This document shows positions 25,054 to 33,068 of a stretch of 38,594 nt of DNA, one piece after another. The stretch spans positions 1 to 38,594 of the forward strand of contig JAOUCL010000012.1 in NCBI GenBank assembly GCA_029859805.1, written 5' to 3'. Source of the stretch: Rhodospirillales bacterium. GTDB taxonomy: Bacteria > Pseudomonadota > Alphaproteobacteria > Kiloniellales > JAKSDN01. The notes beneath the pieces were generated by a model. The model did not search any database, was not told the origin of the DNA, and saw only the letters and a program-made list of their open reading frames with translations. The first letter of the stretch is position 1. The number at the start of each line of letters is the position of its first letter. Made by a program: the position numbers and the translations under genes.

Positions 25054-25066
25054 ATAGAGGTATGTG

Positions 25067-26104
25067 ATGGGTTGGCTGGAGCGCATTTCGGAGATCGAGG
25101 AACTGGAGGACGCCGAGTTCGACGCCGGCCTGGTGGTCGCGTTCGAGCGCGCCGGGCCGGCCACGGTCGCCCGGCCCATCCGCTTCTCCACCCCGACCTT
25201 CAAGGACTACACGACTTCCGAGCTGCAGGGCTGCGGCAAGAACAGCTTTCCGGCCTTCTCGGTCACCGCGGGCGGCTGCGCGCTGATGTGCGATCACTGC
25301 GAAGCCAAGATCCTCGAGCCCATGATTCCGGCCACCAGCCCGGAGATGCTGGACCGCAAGGTGCGCGACCTGATCCTGCTTCAGGACCTCCAGGGTTTTC
25401 TGCTTTCGGGCGGCTCCAACCGGCTGAACGAGATCCGCTACGAGCGCTTCTATCCGGTGGTCGAGCGGCTGAAGCGCGACTTCCCGCACCTGAAGATCGC
25501 GATACATACCGCGCTGACCGACGAGGCCGGGGCGACACGGATGGCGGACGCCGGCGTCGACACGGCGATGATGGATGTCATCGGCGCCCAGGAGACGGTC
25601 CGCGACGTCTATCACCTGGACCGGCCGGTGGCGGATTTCGAGGCCACCCTGGCCGCGCTCTGCACGACCTCCCTGGAGGTCGTGCCGCACATCGTCGTCG
25701 GCCTGCACTACGGCCGGGTGCTGGGCGAGGCCGAGGCCTTGGACATGGTCGCCCGCCATCCGGTCCATGCCCTGGTCCTGGTCGTGGTCATGCCGTTCTA
25801 CGCTAAGGCCGGAACCTTCCTGACGCCGGAAACCCCGGAGGTCGGCCGCATCTTCCTCGAGGCGCGCCGGCGCATACCGGACCGCCAGGTCCTGCTCGGC
25901 TGCGCCCGTCCGCCGGGCATGCACAAGCGCGTGACGGACAGCTACGCGGTGATGGCAGGCCTGGACGGCATCGCCTTTCCCGCCGATGGCGTGGCCGCCG
26001 TGGCCCGGACCATCGGCCGCCCCGCGCACCAGGAGCACGCCTGCTGTTCGATCAAGGTGGGTGGCGGCCTGTCCGAGGGCGCAAGCCTGGCCTGCGGTGC
26101 ATGA
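25067..26104 (+). CDS. lipS1: Radical SAM lipoyl synthase subunit LipS1
   Basis: This 345-residue radical SAM protein has the cluster motif CALMCDHC (Cys71, Cys75, Cys78; CX3CX2C), an earlier Cys56 in LQGCGKN and a C-terminal HACCSIK pair that could ligate an auxiliary cluster. In sHdr-type sulfur oxidisers LipS1 and LipS2 together replace LipA, inserting the two sulfur atoms into octanoyl groups on LbpA or GcvH. The assignment rests on the radical SAM motif and on the diagnostic order lipS1-lipT-lipS2-slpl(AB). ATG at 25067 follows AGAGG; a GTG one codon earlier is possible. It overlaps lipT by ATGA. Confidence 0.87.
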   Translation: MGWLERISEIEELEDAEFDAGLVVAFERAGPATVARPIRFSTPTFKDYTTSELQGCGKNSFPAFSVTAGGCALMCDHCEAKILEPMIPATSPEMLDRKVRDLILLQDLQGFLLSGGSNRLNEIRYERFYPVVERLKRDFPHLKIAIHTALTDEAGATRMADAGVDTAMMDVIGAQETVRDVYHLDRPVADFEATLAALCTTSLEVVPHIVVGLHYGRVLGEAEALDMVARHPVHALVLVVVMPFYAKAGTFLTPETPEVGRIFLEARRRIPDRQVLLGCARPPGMHKRVTDSYAVMAGLDGIAFPADGVAAVARTIGRPAHQEHACCSIKVGGGLSEGASLACGA

Positions 26105-27174
26105 TGGCCGGCCGCACCCCCGAAGTTCTGGTCGTCGGCCTGGGCCCAGCGGGCAGCCGAGCCGCCGCCGCCGCCGCGGAGGCCGGCCGTTCGGTGGTCG
26201 CCGTGGACCGGCGGCGCGCGGCCGGACATCCCGTGCAGTGCGCGGAATTCGTGCCCGCCATGATCGGCCAGGAGCTTCGAGCGCTCGACTCCGTGATCCG
26301 GCAGCGCATCCGCGCCATGGCGACCTTCGTCGAGGACCGGCCGCCGGACCTCTGGGACAATTTCCCGGGCCATATGATCGACCGCGCCGCCTTCGACCGG
26401 AGCCTTGTCGAGGCCGCGCGACAGGCGGACGCCGACTGCCGGTTCGGCGCGCAGATCGAAGGCTTCGCCCGGGACGGAACGGCGCGGCTCTCCGACGGCG
26501 GCGAGATCCGGCCGCGGCTGATCGTCGGGGCCGACGGACCGAGGTCCGCCGTGGGCCGGGCGGCCGGCCGGGTGAACACCGAGCTGGTCGAGACCCGCCA
26601 GGTCACCGTTCCGCTGAACCAGCCGCACGAGGCCACCAACATCTTTCTCTCGGCGGAGATCACGGGCGGCTACGGCTGGCTGTTCCCGAAGGGCGACGTC
26701 GCCAATCTGGGCGTCGGCGTGGTCCCGTCCGCGAGGACCCGGCTCAAGCCGTTGCTGGAGGACCTGCACCGCCGCTTGGCCGAGGAGGGACGCCTGGGCG
26801 CCGAGGTCCTGGGCCATACCGGCGGCGCGATCCCGGTGGGCGGCCTGCTCGAACCGCGGGGAAGGCTCGGCGAAGTGCCGGTCCTGCTGGCCGGGGACGC
26901 CGCGGGTCTCGCCAACCCGGTGACCGGGGCCGGTATCAACGCCGCGGTGATATCCGGCGGCCTGGCGGGCCGGGCGGCGGCCGACTGGCTCGGCGGGGCG
27001 GCCGGCGCGCTCGACGACTACGCGGAGGAAATCGAGGAGCTGTTCAAGGGCGCCCTCGACCGGGCGGTCGCGCGGCGGCGCGAGATTCTTCGCTGCTACG
27101 AGGACGCACCGGGTCCCGACGCCGCCGCCCTGCGGCGCGGCTGGATCGCCTATCCGGAGTACTGGGCGGCGTAG
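26101..27174 (+). CDS. lipT: LipT-type FAD-dependent oxidoreductase
   Basis: The product (357 residues) is of the geranylgeranyl-reductase-like flavoprotein family. An N-terminal FAD fingerprint, VVGLGPAGSRAAAAAAEAG (residues 10-28), and the second fingerprint GDAAGLANPVTGAGINAA near residue 275 are clear, with GADGPRSAVGRAAG in the middle. In the published sulfur-oxidiser lipoate pathway LipT lies between the two lipoyl synthase genes and is proposed to supply electrons to them. Here it overlaps lipS1 by ATGA and precedes lipS2 by 39 bases, exactly that arrangement. The electron donor (NAD(P)H or ferredoxin) cannot be read from the sequence. Confidence 0.85.
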   Translation: MMAGRTPEVLVVGLGPAGSRAAAAAAEAGRSVVAVDRRRAAGHPVQCAEFVPAMIGQELRALDSVIRQRIRAMATFVEDRPPDLWDNFPGHMIDRAAFDRSLVEAARQADADCRFGAQIEGFARDGTARLSDGGEIRPRLIVGADGPRSAVGRAAGRVNTELVETRQVTVPLNQPHEATNIFLSAEITGGYGWLFPKGDVANLGVGVVPSARTRLKPLLEDLHRRLAEEGRLGAEVLGHTGGAIPVGGLLEPRGRLGEVPVLLAGDAAGLANPVTGAGINAAVISGGLAGRAAADWLGGAAGALDDYAEEIEELFKGALDRAVARRREILRCYEDAPGPDAAALRRGWIAYPEYWAA

Positions 27175-27213
27175 TGCGATGAGAGTTGGAGTATCGATTC
27201 TGGGAGGTCCGCG

Positions 27214-28479
27214 ATGACCTGTTTGAAACCCGAAGGCACGACCCCGGCCGAGGAACGGACCGACGGGTTGGACTTCAACCCCTACGAGGCCATGCGGCCG
27301 CGCGCGCCGGGGGACATCCCACAGAGGGTGCGCAACGGCGCGCGCGTCAAGGCCAACGACGTCGCACCCGAGGGGGTCTACCGGCCCGACTACAACATCC
27401 TGACGCCGCACATGCGCTCGCCCGACTATGTGCAGATGTCCACGGCGGCGGCGATCACCCTCGGCATCACGCGGGGCAGGATGTATCGCTGTTCCTGCAG
27501 CCGCTGCCTCAACCTGCTGCTGACCTATCCGGAGGGCTGCCGGGCCAACTGCGCTTACTGCGGGCTGGCGCGCCACCGCGAGGCGGAGCGCGACTACGCC
27601 GACCGCAACTTCATCCGCGTCGACTGGCCGGCGGTGCCGACCGAGGAGGTGGTCGAGATCGTCGCCCGCGACGGCGAGAACACGCCCTTCCACCGCATGT
27701 GCATCAGCATGATCACGCACCCGAGCTCGGACGCGGACACGGTGATGGTCCTGAAGACGTGGACGGCGCGCATCCCGCCCGAACAGATCCCGGTCTCCAT
27801 CCTGTCCAACCCGACCACGATGACCCGCGGCGACGTACGCACCCTGCGCGATCGGGGCGCCGAGATCTTCACCGTGGCGCTGGACGCCGCGACGCCGGAG
27901 CTCTTCGACCGCACCCGGGGCAAGGGCGTACAGTCGCCGCACAGTTGGAAGAAATACTGGGAGATCCTGCACGACGCGCGCGACATCTTCGGGCCGCAGA
28001 AGTTCGGTGCCCACATCATCGTCGGCATGGGCGAGAGCGAGCACGACGTGCTTTGCCTGGTGCAGACGCTGGTCGACCTGGGCGGCCACAGCCACATGTT
28101 CTGCTTCTTCCCGGAGAAGGGCTCGCTGATGGACCACCTGCCGGCCACGCCGCGCGACCAGTGGCGCCGGGTTCAGCTGGCCCGCTACCTGATCGATTAC
28201 CGCGGCCTGCGCGTGGAGCACATGACCTTCGACGGAGAGGGCCGGGTCGCGAATTTCGGCCTGCCGCAGGGCGAGCTGGACGCCATCGTCGACGGCGGCA
28301 TCCCGTTCCGGACCTCCGGCTGCCCGGGCAAGTTCGCAGACGACATCTCCGCCTGCGACAGGCCCTACGGGGATTCGCCGCCGAGCGACATCGCCAGCTA
28401 TCCCTTCCAGCCCAACAAGACGGACCTCCGCAAGGTCCGCCGGCAGCTCGCCCTGCCGAAGCGCGAGTCGACGCCATGA
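27214..28479 (+). CDS. lipS2: Radical SAM lipoyl synthase subunit LipS2
   Basis: This 421-residue radical SAM protein has its SAM-cluster motif CRANCAYC (Cys109, Cys113, Cys116; CX3CX2C). It is preceded by CSCSRC (Cys93, Cys95, Cys98), a good candidate for auxiliary-cluster ligands like those from which LipA donates sulfur. Further cysteines lie in TSGCPGKFADDISACDRPYG near the C-terminus. It would work with LipS1 to turn octanoyl- into lipoyl-lysine in the cytoplasm. A strong ribosome site, GGGAGG, precedes the start, and its stop overlaps the lipoate ligase start by ATGA. The split of labour between LipS1 and LipS2 cannot be deduced here. Confidence 0.88.
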   Translation: MTCLKPEGTTPAEERTDGLDFNPYEAMRPRAPGDIPQRVRNGARVKANDVAPEGVYRPDYNILTPHMRSPDYVQMSTAAAITLGITRGRMYRCSCSRCLNLLLTYPEGCRANCAYCGLARHREAERDYADRNFIRVDWPAVPTEEVVEIVARDGENTPFHRMCISMITHPSSDADTVMVLKTWTARIPPEQIPVSILSNPTTMTRGDVRTLRDRGAEIFTVALDAATPELFDRTRGKGVQSPHSWKKYWEILHDARDIFGPQKFGAHIIVGMGESEHDVLCLVQTLVDLGGHSHMFCFFPEKGSLMDHLPATPRDQWRRVQLARYLIDYRGLRVEHMTFDGEGRVANFGLPQGELDAIVDGGIPFRTSGCPGKFADDISACDRPYGDSPPSDIASYPFQPNKTDLRKVRRQLALPKRESTP

Positions 28480-29543
28480 GCCGCGGGTTCCGCGTCATAG
28501 ACACTGGGGTCCGCGAGGGCCGGGCCAACATCGCCTTCGACCAGGCGCTGATCGAGGCCCACAAGGCGGGCCAGGTTCCGGACACGATCCGTTTCCTGCG
28601 CTTCCCGCCGACCGCGCTCATCGGCCGGCACCAGGCCTTGAGTCAGGAGCTGAAGCTCGACCACTGCCGGGAAAACGGCATCGGCGTGGTGCGGCGCATC
28701 ACCGGCGGCGGCGCCATCTACTTCGACGAGGGACAACTCGGCTGGGAGCTGGCCTTCGGCCGGAACACGCTCGGCATCTCCAGCCTGGCCGAGCTGACCC
28801 GGGCGATCTGCGAGGCGGCCGCCCTGGGCATCAGCACGCTGGGCGTCGACGCAAAATATCGCCCGCGCAACGACATCGAGGTGGAGGGACGCAAGCTATG
28901 CGGCACCGGCGGGTTCTTCGACGGCGACACCCTGTTCTATCAGGGCACGCTGCTGATCGACATGAACCCGGCCGACATGGTCGCCGCGCTCAGGGTGCCC
29001 GAAGCCAAGCTGGCCAAGCGCGACCTCGATTCCGCCGCTGAGCGGGTGGTCACGCTGCGCCAGCTCCTGGGCGAGGCCCTGCCGGACCTGCCCGCCATCC
29101 AGAAGGCGATGCTCGGCGGCTTCGCCGAGGGGCTCAGCATCGAGCCCCAATGGGGCGAGATCGCCGAGATCGAGGAAACCCTGGCCCAGCGCGCCTACGA
29201 CGAGGAGATCGGCAGCGACGACTTCGTCCACGAGATCGACGATCCCGGGGCGGGCGGAGACGTGCTGAGCGCCTCCCATACCTGCCCGGGCGGCACGGTC
29301 TCCGCCTATCTGCGCCTGGAAGGCCCGGCGCAGGACCGCCTGCGCGAGGTGCTGATCACCGGCGACTTCTTCGTCACGCCGCCGCGCATCGTCTTCGATC
29401 TGGAGGCGAGCCTGCGGGGCGTCCACCAAGCCGAGGCGGGCGCGGCCGTGGAGCGGTTCTTCGCCGAGGCCTCGGTCGATCTCCTGACCATCGCACCGGC
29501 GGATTTCCGCAGTGTGATCGAGGCCGCGCTGGCCGCGCGATAA
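28476..29543 (+). CDS. slpl(AB): sLpl(AB)-type lipoate-protein ligase
   Basis: This 355-residue ligase has a catalytic LplA-like domain (about residues 1-250) and a small C-terminal LplB-like accessory domain (about 260-350). Key motifs are RRITGGGAIYFDEGQLGWEL (residues 73-92; the RRxTGGGA lipoyl-AMP loop) and KYRPRNDIEVEGRKLCGTGG with the likely catalytic Lys140. Fusion of both domains in one chain is the sLpl(AB) type that co-occurs with sHdr systems and charges LbpA with octanoate or lipoate using ATP. It overlaps lipS2 and is followed 26 bases later by the amidotransferase-like gene. Its target is probably LbpA, encoded at 37194. Confidence 0.9.
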   Translation: MSRGFRVIDTGVREGRANIAFDQALIEAHKAGQVPDTIRFLRFPPTALIGRHQALSQELKLDHCRENGIGVVRRITGGGAIYFDEGQLGWELAFGRNTLGISSLAELTRAICEAAALGISTLGVDAKYRPRNDIEVEGRKLCGTGGFFDGDTLFYQGTLLIDMNPADMVAALRVPEAKLAKRDLDSAAERVVTLRQLLGEALPDLPAIQKAMLGGFAEGLSIEPQWGEIAEIEETLAQRAYDEEIGSDDFVHEIDDPGAGGDVLSASHTCPGGTVSAYLRLEGPAQDRLREVLITGDFFVTPPRIVFDLEASLRGVHQAEAGAAVERFFAEASVDLLTIAPADFRSVIEAALAAR

Positions 29544-29569
29544 CGCTTTCCAGAACCGGACGGTTTCGC

Positions 29570-30301
29570 ATGCCTCGCTCCAAAACGCCGGTCTTTGTCC
29601 TACAGCATACCTCGGGCGAGTTTCTCGGCCTGATCGAGGACCACCTCGAGGGCCGGGGCGTCCGCTTCACCTATTTCCGGCCCTTCACTGCGGACGGCAA
29701 GCTGCCGGCCACGGTCGATTTCTGCGCCGGCCTGATCCTGCTGGGCGGCGGGCCCTGGGGCACCAAGGGCGGTCGCGCCGTGCCGACGCTGACCGAGGAG
29801 CTCGAGCTGACCCGCGACTGCCTCGCGCTCGGCAAGCCGGTCGTCGGCATCGGCCTGGGCGCGCAGGTCCTGGCGATCGCCGCCGGCGGCGACAGCGAAC
29901 GGACGGAGTTGGTCTTCGAGATGGGCGAAGCCAGGCGGGTCAAGGAGGACGCCCTCAACGGCTACCTGCCCGCGCGCTATCCGCTTGCGGTCTATATGCG
30001 CGACCGCCCGGTGCCGCCGGACGACGCGGAGATCCTGGCCGTGGACCAGGCCGGCCGGCCGGCCCTGTTCCAGGTGGCCGGCAACTGCCTCGGCTTCACC
30101 GGCCATCCCGGGGCCAAGCTGGGCATGGTCGAGGACCTCATCATGGAGTTCGAGGAGTCGCCCGAGGCGCCCTGGGCAACCATGGAAGCGCTGCGCAAGG
30201 CGCAGCCGGAGATCGAGGACGCGCTGGTCCGGATCATGACCGGCCTCGTGCAGATCACCGGTCTCATGCGGCCCGGGCCCGAACCCCGCGAGCCGGGCTG
30301 A
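29570..30301 (+). CDS. Class I glutamine-amidotransferase-fold protein lacking the catalytic cysteine
   Basis: The 243-residue product follows the GATase1 layout: VFVLQHTSGEFLGLIEDHL, GLILLGGGPWGT, GKPVVGIGLGAQVLA, and GFTGHPGAK near the end. The nucleophile normally sits in GxCxGxQ; here that position is Gly95 (codon GGC), so glutamine hydrolysis by the usual Cys-His-Glu triad is impossible. His179 remains, but the Glu that should follow it in HPE is also missing. The frame is intact and the gene is the last of the lipoate operon, so loss of activity looks old. It may be a binding or scaffold protein for lipoate assembly. I cannot assign its ligand. Confidence 0.8.
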   Translation: MPRSKTPVFVLQHTSGEFLGLIEDHLEGRGVRFTYFRPFTADGKLPATVDFCAGLILLGGGPWGTKGGRAVPTLTEELELTRDCLALGKPVVGIGLGAQVLAIAAGGDSERTELVFEMGEARRVKEDALNGYLPARYPLAVYMRDRPVPPDDAEILAVDQAGRPALFQVAGNCLGFTGHPGAKLGMVEDLIMEFEESPEAPWATMEALRKAQPEIEDALVRIMTGLVQITGLMRPGPEPREPG

Positions 30302-30344
30302 GGCACATGCCGGCGCCCGCCGGTATCCCACAATTCGCGTGGGG

Positions 30345-30374
30345 TTAACATATTCACGTTTTATATTATATAAT
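30345..30374 (+). promoter_or_regulatory. Promoter of the dsrE3C-shdr-lbpA operon
   Basis: TTAACA at 30345-30350, an 18-base spacer, then TATAAT at 30369-30374. The -10 lies inside the palindrome ATTATATAAT (30365-30374), in a short AT-rich island. The start would be near 30381, about 100 bases before dsrE3C. An ArsR-type repressor site overlapping the -10 is plausible, but no exact SqrR-like motif was found. Confidence 0.55.
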
Positions 30375-30482
30375 TTTCTAATATTTTGATTGCCCTCAGT
30401 GCGCGAGAGGGCTAGCATGGGGCCAACTTGGGGCGAAATTGCCTCACGGAGAAGCGGGGCATCCGAACAATTGGGAGCGGCT

Positions 30483-30860
30483 ATGGCTGAGAAGCTGGTC
30501 ATCATCATGGCGAACACCGATCCACGTAACGGCGAGGAGCTCGGCGCGCCGATCTTCCAGGCCTCCGTGGCGGCGGCCATGGAATACGAGGTCGAGGTGA
30601 TCTGCACCGCCACCTCCGGGCGCCTGATGAAGAAAGGGGTCGCCGAGAACCTCTACGTGAAAGAGGGCTCGCCGAAGTCGGTCTACGACTTCATCAAGGA
30701 TGCCCACGAGGCTGGGGTGAAGTTCTACTGCTGCTCGCCGAACCTCGACCTCTTCGACATGACCCAGGAAGACCTGATTCCCGAGTGCGAGGGGATCGTG
30801 GGCGGCGCCCATCTGGTCGAGGAGGTCATGGAGGGCGACTGCAAGGTCCTGACGTACTGA
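30483..30860 (+). CDS. dsrE3C: DsrE3C-type sulfur carrier protein
   Basis: This 125-residue DsrE-fold protein has IIMANTDPRNGEELGAPIFQ at the start, TATSGRLMKKGVAENL, and the cysteine pair Cys83-Cys84 in FYCCSPNLDLF, then Cys102. In sHdr-containing sulfur oxidisers DsrE3C exchanges persulfide sulfur with TusA, using these cysteines, and feeds the sHdr complex. It is the first gene of the sHdr operon, behind a promoter and a GGAG ribosome site at the 30483 start. Upstream in-frame ATGs precede the ribosome site and lack family similarity. It is distinct from the DsrE2 protein encoded at 22028. Confidence 0.92.
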   Translation: MAEKLVIIMANTDPRNGEELGAPIFQASVAAAMEYEVEVICTATSGRLMKKGVAENLYVKEGSPKSVYDFIKDAHEAGVKFYCCSPNLDLFDMTQEDLIPECEGIVGGAHLVEEVMEGDCKVLTY

Positions 30861-30883
30861 TCCCAGCGGAAGACGGCAAAGCC

Positions 30884-31642
30884 ATGGATCACGCCAGCAG
30901 CACCCGCGTCCAGGAGTTCATCGGGGACCCCATCTCCGAGGCCCCCGTGGTCGACCGGGACACCCTCGAGGAGATCTTCGGCGACATACAGGCCGATCTC
31001 CGCTACGACCACGAGCTGAACGGCTGCCTCAACTGCGGCATCTGCACCGCGACCTGCCCGGCGGCGCACTACTACGACTTCAGCCCCCGCGAGATCGTCC
31101 AGCTGCTGTGGACGGAGAACCTCGAGGGCATCTACGACGCCATGCAGGAAAAGATCTGGGCCTGCGCCCAGTGCTACACCTGCGCGGCGCGCTGCCCCTT
31201 CGGGAACTCGCCGGGCGGTCTGGTCATGCTGATGCGCGAGGCGGCCATCAAGCACGGCATGCAGTCGGCCAAGGATGTCCTGCGCCCGTTCAGCCGCGTC
31301 ATGTTGAAACTGATCTCGACCGGCAACCAGCTGTCGCCGGACATGATCAACGCCGACCATTTCGCCGACTGGGGCCCCAATATCTCCAAGGTCGACGCCC
31401 CTCTGAAGCTGCTGCGCAAGGCCATCCCGATGCCGACGCTGAACACCACGGCGACCGCCTGGGAGGTCAACCTCACGACCTCCGTCGAGCTCTACACCAT
31501 CTGGGAGATGACCGGCGTCCTCGACCAGCTGGAGACCATCGACGAGAACCTGTTCGACGTCATCACGGACATCATGGACGAGAAGCGCGAGGACCTGGAC
31601 GACTGGCGCGACGAGCAGGACGAGGACGGCGAGGACGAATAG
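30884..31642 (+). CDS. shdrC1: sHdrC1, heterodisulfide-reductase-like ferredoxin subunit
   Basis: This 252-residue subunit has two complete 4Fe-4S motifs, CLNCGICTATCP (Cys48, 51, 54, 58) and CAQCYTCAARCP (Cys94, 97, 100, 104), giving an electron wire between the FAD subunit sHdrA and the CCG-type catalytic subunits. The rest is helical, ending in a very acidic tail (DDWRDEQDEDGEDE). The order C1-B1-A-H-C2-B2 identifies the sulfur-oxidising sHdr type rather than methanogen HdrABC. The start at 30884 lies 23 bases after dsrE3C; its ribosome site is weak, so translation may be coupled. Confidence 0.92.
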   Translation: MDHASSTRVQEFIGDPISEAPVVDRDTLEEIFGDIQADLRYDHELNGCLNCGICTATCPAAHYYDFSPREIVQLLWTENLEGIYDAMQEKIWACAQCYTCAARCPFGNSPGGLVMLMREAAIKHGMQSAKDVLRPFSRVMLKLISTGNQLSPDMINADHFADWGPNISKVDAPLKLLRKAIPMPTLNTTATAWEVNLTTSVELYTIWEMTGVLDQLETIDENLFDVITDIMDEKREDLDDWRDEQDEDGEDE

Positions 31643-31688
31643 GATCGCGGCGCCGGCCTCGACCGGGCGCCGAAAAAGGGAGAAAGCC

Positions 31689-33068
31689 ATGGCCACCGAC
31701 AAGGGCAAGAACGACGACGGCACGCGCTTCACCGGGCACGGCCCCGAGTGGACCGATTCGAGCCTGAGCCCCGCGCAGGCGCGCACCGCCACGGCCTGGG
31801 TCGAGCAGAAGATCGACAAGCGCTCGATGCTGACCAACAAGGACCGCGTCGAGGACGTGCGCGACATCATGTGGCAGCTCGAGAAGGAGGGCGAGATCGT
31901 CGTCCACCGGGTCGCCGACGAGCACCGGCCGGTCACCGCCAAGACGCTCTACGGCTGGGACAAGAGAATCCCGACGACCCAGCTCTGGCATCACAAGTCC
32001 TGCGGCCAGTGCGGCAACATCCCGGGCTATCCGGCCTCGCTGCTGTGGCTGATGAACAAGATGGACATCGCCTATCTGGACGAGACCGACCAGACCTCCT
32101 GCACCGCCTGGAACTACCACGGCTCGGGCATCGGCAACCTGGAGAGCCTGGCGGCCGTCTTCCTGCGCAACTTCCACCAGGCCTATGTGGCCGCGCGGGC
32201 CCAGGGCCTGCCGGACGGTTACTACTATCCCCTGGTCCACTGCGGCACCTCCTTCGGCAACTACAAGGAGGTCCGGGGCTATCTCCTGCATTCGGCGGAG
32301 CTGCGCGAGCGCGTGAAGGCGATCCTCGGCAAGCTGAACCGGCTGGTCGACGGCAAGCTGCTGATTCCGGAGGAGGTCGTTCACTACTCCGAATGGCTGC
32401 ACGTCATGCGCGGCGACATCCGCAACCACCAGGAAATCGACTGCGGCCAGGTCCGGGCCACGATTCACCCGGCCTGCCACGTCTACAAGATGGTGCCCGA
32501 GGACGCGATCTACGACGACGAGGTCCTCGACGGCAACCGGGTCGCCGTGTCGACCGGCATCATCGAGGCCCTCGGCGCCCAGGTGATCGACTACTCGACC
32601 TGGTACGACTGCTGCGGCTTCGGCTTCCGCCACATCATCTCGGAGCGCGAGTTCACCCGCTCGTTCGCGATCGACCGCAAGATCCGCGTGGCCGTCGAGG
32701 AGGCCCAGGCCGACATGATGATCGGTCACGATACCGGCTGCATCACGACGCTGGACAAGAACCAGTGGATCGGCAAGGCCGCGGGCAAGGACGTCGAGCT
32801 GCCGATTCTGGCCGACTGCCAGTTCGCCGCCCTGGTCTGCGGCGCGCACCCTTACAAGATCGTGCAGTCGCACTGGCACGCCTCGCCGACCGAGACGCTG
32901 ATGGAGAAGCTCGGCATCGACTGGCAGCAGAAGAAGGCCGAGTTCGAGGCCTACCTCAAGGAGGTCGAGGCCGGCAACCAGGAGAACCTCTACGACCCGC
33001 GGCTGATGATCACCTCGGGCCCGGGCTTCAAGAAGGCCGAGGTCAAGAAGATAGGCCAAGCGAAATGA
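31689..33068 (+). CDS. shdrB1: sHdrB1, CCG-domain catalytic subunit
   Basis: This 459-residue subunit is of the HdrB type. Cysteines lie in SCGQCGNIPGYP (Cys105, Cys108), TSCTAWNYHG (Cys138), HPACHVYKM, YDCCGFGFRH and DTGCITTL, forming the CCG-type site that holds noncubane clusters in HdrB relatives, where disulfide or persulfide sulfur is handled. It is longer than methanogen HdrB because of an N-terminal stretch of about 95 residues, as in other sHdrB1 proteins. GGGAGAAAG precedes the start, and its stop overlaps shdrA. It would be one of two catalytic B subunits in the cytoplasmic sHdr complex oxidising protein-bound sulfane sulfur. Confidence 0.92.
   Translation: MATDKGKNDDGTRFTGHGPEWTDSSLSPAQARTATAWVEQKIDKRSMLTNKDRVEDVRDIMWQLEKEGEIVVHRVADEHRPVTAKTLYGWDKRIPTTQLWHHKSCGQCGNIPGYPASLLWLMNKMDIAYLDETDQTSCTAWNYHGSGIGNLESLAAVFLRNFHQAYVAARAQGLPDGYYYPLVHCGTSFGNYKEVRGYLLHSAELRERVKAILGKLNRLVDGKLLIPEEVVHYSEWLHVMRGDIRNHQEIDCGQVRATIHPACHVYKMVPEDAIYDDEVLDGNRVAVSTGIIEALGAQVIDYSTWYDCCGFGFRHIISEREFTRSFAIDRKIRVAVEEAQADMMIGHDTGCITTLDKNQWIGKAAGKDVELPILADCQFAALVCGAHPYKIVQSHWHASPTETLMEKLGIDWQQKKAEFEAYLKEVEAGNQENLYDPRLMITSGPGFKKAEVKKIGQAK

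Noticed and set aside
25942-28221. A 759-codon open frame on the minus strand across lipT and lipS2
   Set aside because: It is antisense to three well-matched family proteins, is rich in Arg, Gly and Ala, and shows no family motifs; GC-rich DNA readily gives such frames.
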